From: Axinella damicornis
Lineage: Eukaryota > Porifera > Demospongiae > Axinellida > Axinellidae
Direction of reading: 5' to 3'
Assembly (NCBI GenBank): GCA_963931865.1
Contig: OZ007509.1
Location: 9,671,625 to 9,735,624, forward strand
DNA: 64,000 nt
Each line of letters starts with the position of its first letter. The stretch's first letter is position 1. This document shows positions 59,067 to 64,000 of this stretch, piece by piece. The position numbers and the translations under genes are program-made. The notes under the pieces were generated by a model, which had not been told where the DNA came from, made no database searches, and saw only the letters and a program-made list of their open reading frames with translations.

Positions 59067-62000
59067 ATGCGAAACGCATAGAATATGCATAGGGAAAGGA
59101 TAGCCACATGTCAACGCACACTGTCTCCAGGCTACAATGTTCCACTCCTGCGTCTCCGGAGAAGAGAATGCTCCACCGCCATCCTGTATACCAGAAGAGA
59201 ATGCTCCACCGCCATCCTGTATACCAGAAGAGAATGCTCCACCGCCATCGTGTATACGTACCCAGTGCTGGAGCCGGGGGATGCTCTATAAGAAGTCTGG
59301 TAGGCACTACAGCTGCATGGGAAGAGTAAGTAGAGAAGGACAATGTGAAATGTTGGCCTGAATTACAAATCGAATGCGAAACGCATTGAATATGCATAGG
59401 GAAAGGATAGCCAGAAGTCAACTCACACTGTCTCCAGGCTACGATGTTCCACTCCTACGTCTCCGGAGTAGAGAATACTCAACCGCCATCCTGTACACCA
59501 GTAGAGAATGCTCCACCACAATCCTGTATACCAGAAGAGAATGTTCCACCGCCATCGTCTATATGTACCCAGTGCTGTAGAATACGTACCCAGTGCTGGA
59601 GCCGGGGGATGCGCTATAAGAACTCTAGTAGGCACTACAGCTGCATGGGAAGAGTGAGTAGAGAAGGACAATGTGAAATGTTGGCCTGAATTAAAAATGG
59701 AATGCGAAACGCATTGAATATGCATAGGGAAAGGATAGCCACATGTCAACCCATACTGTCTCCAGGCTACGATGTTCCACTCCTACATCTCCGGAGTAGA
59801 GAATGCTCCACCGCCATCCTGTATACCAGTAGAGAATGCTCCACCGCCATCCTGTATACCAGAAGAGAATGCTCCACCGCCATCGTGAATACGTACCCAA
59901 TGCTGGAGTCGGGGGATGCGCTATAAGAACTCTGGTAGGCACTACAGCTGCATGGGAAGAGTAAGTAGAGAAGGACAATGTGAAATGTTGGCCTGAATTA
60001 AAAATGGAATGCGAAACGCATAGAATATGCATAGGGAAAGGATAGCCACATGTCAACGCATACTGTCTTCAGGCTAAAATGTTCCACTCCTACGTCTCCG
60101 GAGAAGAGAATGCTCCACCGCCATCCTGTATACCAGTAGAGAATGCTCCACCGCCATCCTGTATACAAGAAGAGAATGCTCCACCGCCATCGTGTATACG
60201 TTCCCAGTGCTGGAGCCGGGGGATGCTCTATAAGAAGTCTGGTAGGCACTACAGCTGCATGGTAAGAGTAAGTAGAGAAGGACAATGTGAAATGTTGGCC
60301 TGAATTACAAATCGAATGCGAAACGCATTGAATATGCATAGGGAAAGGATAGCCACATGTCAACTCACACCGTCTCCAGGGTACGATGTTCCACTCCTAC
60401 GTCTCCGGAGTAGAGAATGCTCAACCGCCATCCTGTATACCAGTAGAGAATACTCCACCGCCATCCTGTATACCAGAAGAGAATGCTCCACCGCCATCGT
60501 GTATACCAGAAGAGAATGCTCCACCGCCATCGTGTATACGTACCCAGTGCTGGAGCCGGGGGATGCGCTATAAGAAGTCTGGTAGGCCGGGGGATGCGCT
60601 ATAAGAAGTCTGGTAGGCATTACAGGTGCATGGGAAGAGTAAGTAGAGAAGGACAATGTGAAATGTTGTCCTGAATTAAAAATGGAATGCGAAACGCATT
60701 GAATATGCATAGGGAAAGGATAGCCACATGTCACTCACACCGTCTCCAGGCTACGATGTTCCACTCCTACGTCTCCGGAGTAGAGAATGCTCCACCGCCA
60801 TCCTGTATACCAGTAGAGAATGCTCCACCGCCATCCTGTATACCAGAAAAGAATGCTCCACCGCCATCGTGAATACGTACACAGTGCTGGAGCCGGGGGA
60901 TGCGCTATAAGAACTCTGGTAGGCACTACAGCTGCATGGGAAGATTAAGTAGAGAAGGACAATGTGAAATGTTGGCCTGAATTAAAAATGGAATGCGAAA
61001 CGCATAGAATATGCATAGGGAAAGGATAGCCACATGTCAACGCACACTGTCTCCAGGCTACAATGTTCCACTCCTGCGTCTCCGGAGAAGAGAATGCTCC
61101 ACCGCCATCCTGTATACCAGAAGAGAATGCTCCACCGCCATCCTGTATACCAGAAGAGAATGCTCCACCGCCATCGTGTATACGTACCCAGTGCTGGAGC
61201 CGGGGGATGCTCTATAAGAAGTCTGGTAGGCACTACAGCTGCATGGGAAGAGTAAGTAGAGAAGGACAATGTGAAATGTTGGCCTGAATTACAAATCGAA
61301 TGCGAAACGCATTGAATATGCATAGGGAAAGGATAGCCAGAAGTCAACTCACACTGTCTCCAGGCTACGATGTTCCACTCCTACGTCTCCGGAGTAGAGA
61401 ATACTCAACCGCCATCCTGTACACCAGTAGAGAATGCTCCACCACAATCCTGTATACCAGAAGAGAATGTTCCACCGCCATCGTCTATATGTACCCAGTG
61501 CTGTAGAATACGTACCCAGTGCTGGAGCCGGGGGATGCGCTATAAGAACTCTAGTAGGCACTACAGCTGCATGGGAAGAGTGAGTAGAGAAGGACAATGT
61601 GAAATGTTGGCCTGAATTAAAAATGGAATGCGAAACGCATTGAATATGCATAGGGAAAGGATAGCCACATGTCAACCCATACTGTCTCCAGGCTACGATG
61701 TTCCACTCCTACATCTCCGGAGTAGAGAATGCTCCACCGCCATCCTGTATACCAGTAGAGAATGCTCCACCGCCATCCTGTATACCAGAAGAGAATGCTC
61801 CACCGCCATCGTGAATACGTACCCAATGCTGGAGTCGGGGGATGCGCTATAAGAACTCTGGTAGGCACTACAGCTGCATGGGAAGAGTAAGTAGAGAAGG
61901 ACAATGTGAAATGTTGGCCTGAATTAAAAATGGAATGCGAAACGCATAGAATATGCATAGGGAAAGGATAGCCACATGTCAACGCATACTGTCTTCAGGC

Positions 62001-64000
62001 TAAAATGTTCCACTCCTACGTCTCCGGAGAAGAGAATGCTCCACCGCCATCCTGTATACCAGTAGAGAATGCTCCACCGCCATCCTGTATACAAGAAGAG
62101 AATGCTCCACCGCCATCGTGTATACGTTCCCAGTGCTGGAGCCGGGGGATGCTCTATAAGAAGTCTGGTAGGCACTACAGCTGCATGGTAAGAGTAAGTA
62201 GAGAAGGACAATGTGAAATGTTGGCCTGAATTACAAATCGAATGCGAAACGCATTGAATATGCATAGGGAAAGGATAGCCACATGTCAACTCACACCGTC
62301 TCCAGGGTACGATGTTCCACTCCTACGTCTCCGGAGTAGAGAATGCTCAACCGCCATCCTGTATACCAGTAGAGAATACTCCACCGCCATCCTGTATACC
62401 AGAAGAGAATGCTCCACCGCCATCGTGTATACCAGAAGAGAATGCTCCACCGCCATCGTGTATACGTACCCAGTGCTGGAGCCGGGGGATGCGCTATAAG
62501 AAGTCTGGTAGGCCGGGGGATGCGCTATAAGAAGTCTGGTAGGCATTACAGGTGCATGGGAAGAGTAAGTAGAGAAGGACAATGTGAAATGTTGTCCTGA
62601 ATTAAAAATGGAATGCGAAACGCATTGAATATGCATAGGGAAAGGATAGCCACATGTCACTCACACCGTCTCCAGGCTACGATGTTCCACTCCTACGTCT
62701 CCGGAGTAGAGAATGCTCCACCGCCATCCTGTATACCAGTAGAGAATGCTCCACCGCCATCCTGTATACCAGAAAAGAATGCTCCACCGCCATCGTGAAT
62801 ACGTACACAGTGCTGGAGCCGGGGGATGCGCTATAAGAACTCTGGTAGGCACTACAGCTGCATGGGAAGATTAAGTAGAGAAGGACAATGTGAAATGTTG
62901 GCCTGAATTAAAAATGGAATGCGAAACGCATAGAATATGCATAGGGAAAGGATAGCCACATGTCAACGCACACTGTCTCCAGGCTACAATGTTCCACTCC
63001 TGCGTCTCCGGAGAAGAGAATGCTCCACCGCCATCCTGTATACCAGAAGAGAATGCTCCACCGCCATCCTGTATACCAGAAGAGAATGCTCCACCGCCAT
63101 CGTGTATACGTACCCAGTGCTGGAGCCGGGGGATGCTCTATAAGAAGTCTGGTAGGCACTACAGATGCATGGGAAGAGTAAGTAGAGAAGGACAATGTGA
63201 AATGTTGGCCTGAATTACAAATCGAATGCGAAACGCATTGAATATGCATAGGGAAAGGATAGCCAGAAGTCAACTCACACTGTCTCCAGGCTACGATGTT
63301 CCACTCCTACGTCTCCGGAGTAGAGAATACTCAACCGCCATCCTGTACACCAGTAGAGAATGCTCCACCACCATCCTGTATACCAGAAGAGAATGTTCCA
63401 CTGCCATCGTCTATATGTACCCAGTGCTGTAGAATACGTACCCAGTGCTGGAGCCGGGGGATGCGCTATAAGAACTCTAGTAGGCACTACAGCTGCATGG
63501 GAAGAGTGAGTAGAGAAGGACAATGTGAAATGTTGGCCTGAATTAAAAATGGAATGCGAAACGCATTGAATATGCATAGGGAAAGGATAGCCACATGTCA
63601 ACCCATACTGTCTCCAGGCTACGATGTTCCACTCCTACGTCTCCGGAGTAGAGAATGCTCCACCGCCATCCTGTATACCAGTAGAGAATGCTCCACCGCC
63701 ATCCTGTATACCAGAAGAGAATGCTCCACCGCCATCGTGAATACGTACCCAATGCTGGAGTCGGGGGATGCGCTATAAGAACTCTGGTAGGCACTACAGC
63801 TGCATGGGAAGAGTAAGTAGAGAAGGACAATGTGAAATGTTGGCCTGAATTAAAAATGGAATGCGAAACGCATAGAATATGCATAGGGAAAGGATAGCCA
63901 CATGTCAACGCATACTGTCTTCAGGCTACAATGTTCCACTCCTACGTCTCCGGAGAAGAGAATGCTCCACCGCCATCCTGTATACCAGTAGAGAATGCTC
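59067..64000 (+). repeat. 1926-bp higher-order repeat, two full copies and a partial third
   Basis: Unit lengths run 307, 328, 307, 307, 371 and 306 bp, and the same order repeats from 60993 and 62919. The copies differ by only a few bases over 1926 bp, so this is the youngest part of the array, or an assembly repeat. The third copy is cut by the window edge. Confidence 0.9.

Larger units (their letters stand above)
30842..64000 (+). repeat. Tandem array of 307/328/371-bp exon-intron-like units
   Basis: The basic unit is 307 bp (for example 36678-36984). It consists of a 195-bp segment open for 65 codons, bounded by ctgtctccag| and |gtaagt, plus a 112-bp intron-like part with two or more stops. 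The open part reads ATMFHSYVSG, three 11-residue units of type VENAPPPSCIP, then TQCWSRGMRYKKSG and RHYSCMGR. The 328-bp variant adds 21 bp in frame (CRIRTQC). The 371-bp variant adds one 33-bp sub-repeat plus a 31-bp duplication that breaks the frame. About 13 units carry one extra G (gctacggatg) and are out of frame. Stops occur in some units, for example at 31220, 31506, 36548 and 37789. Two transposons interrupt the array; it runs off the window end. Arithmetic gives roughly 95 units. I do not recognise the encoded module. Confidence 0.95.

Noticed and set aside
31018..63778. Second plus-strand open frame of the array (RECSTAILYTSRECSTAILYT...LEPGDAL)
   Set aside because: It ends at a stop shortly before the gtaagt donor in nearly every unit, so it cannot be the frame of a spliced cassette. 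It is a shadow of the open segment.
30842..64000. CRISPR array
   Set aside because: The repeats are 33 bp in groups of three and 307 bp overall with no unique spacers, and the context is eukaryotic with introns and animal genes.

Overview
The window is eukaryotic and most likely from an early-branching metazoan. I infer a demosponge, Amphimedon-like, from short GT-AG introns, animal genes (METTL25B, FBF1-like, tepsin-like, NHL repeats) and very abundant small palindromic elements ending in tagcctcgttcccagg or tagtctcgtgcccagac. No species diagnosis was run. Almost every gene here is broken, and mobile or tandem repeat DNA dominates.

Layout. Bases 1-2668 hold a decayed Helitron helicase exon spliced in phase to a six-blade NHL-repeat segment that carries a frameshift and a stop. 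A 729-bp element with a 9-bp target duplication sits in the intron between them. Bases 3368-5372 are exons of an FBF1-like coiled-coil gene with two in-frame stops. Bases 6464-10111 are exons of a tepsin-like gene. Bases 10124-11570 are a dead non-LTR reverse transcriptase on the minus strand. Bases 11851-15457 are a 13-exon METTL25B (RRNAD1) gene, recognisable almost throughout but with lesions in exons 1 and 6 and at the exon 10/11 join.

Bases 16530-30840 largely repeat the same order (FBF1-like, tepsin-like, reverse transcriptase, METTL25B exon 1) as a second, rearranged copy. It has lost or frameshifted other exons and gained other insertions. Neither copy is complete. The pair is either an old segmental duplication or two haplotypes placed in tandem by the assembler.

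From 30842 to the end of the window (33 kb, continuing past the edge) lies a tandem array of a 307-bp unit with 328- and 371-bp variants. By length there are roughly 95 units after removing two transposon insertions (31941-34815 and 51942-52581). The unit is not ordinary-looking satellite DNA. In its basic form it is a 195-bp open exon-like segment, with 0-0 phase and containing three 33-bp/11-residue sub-repeats, followed by a 112-bp intron-like segment with a strong gtaagt donor and a ctgtctccag acceptor. The array starts about 230 bp downstream of an intact METTL25B exon 1 that ends in the same phase and lies on the same strand. This candidate array of tandem cassette exons is the most interesting item in the window. 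Nested higher-order repeats (1926 bp, about 950 bp, 328 bp) show recent local amplification.

All homology statements come from recognition of motifs, not from database searches.
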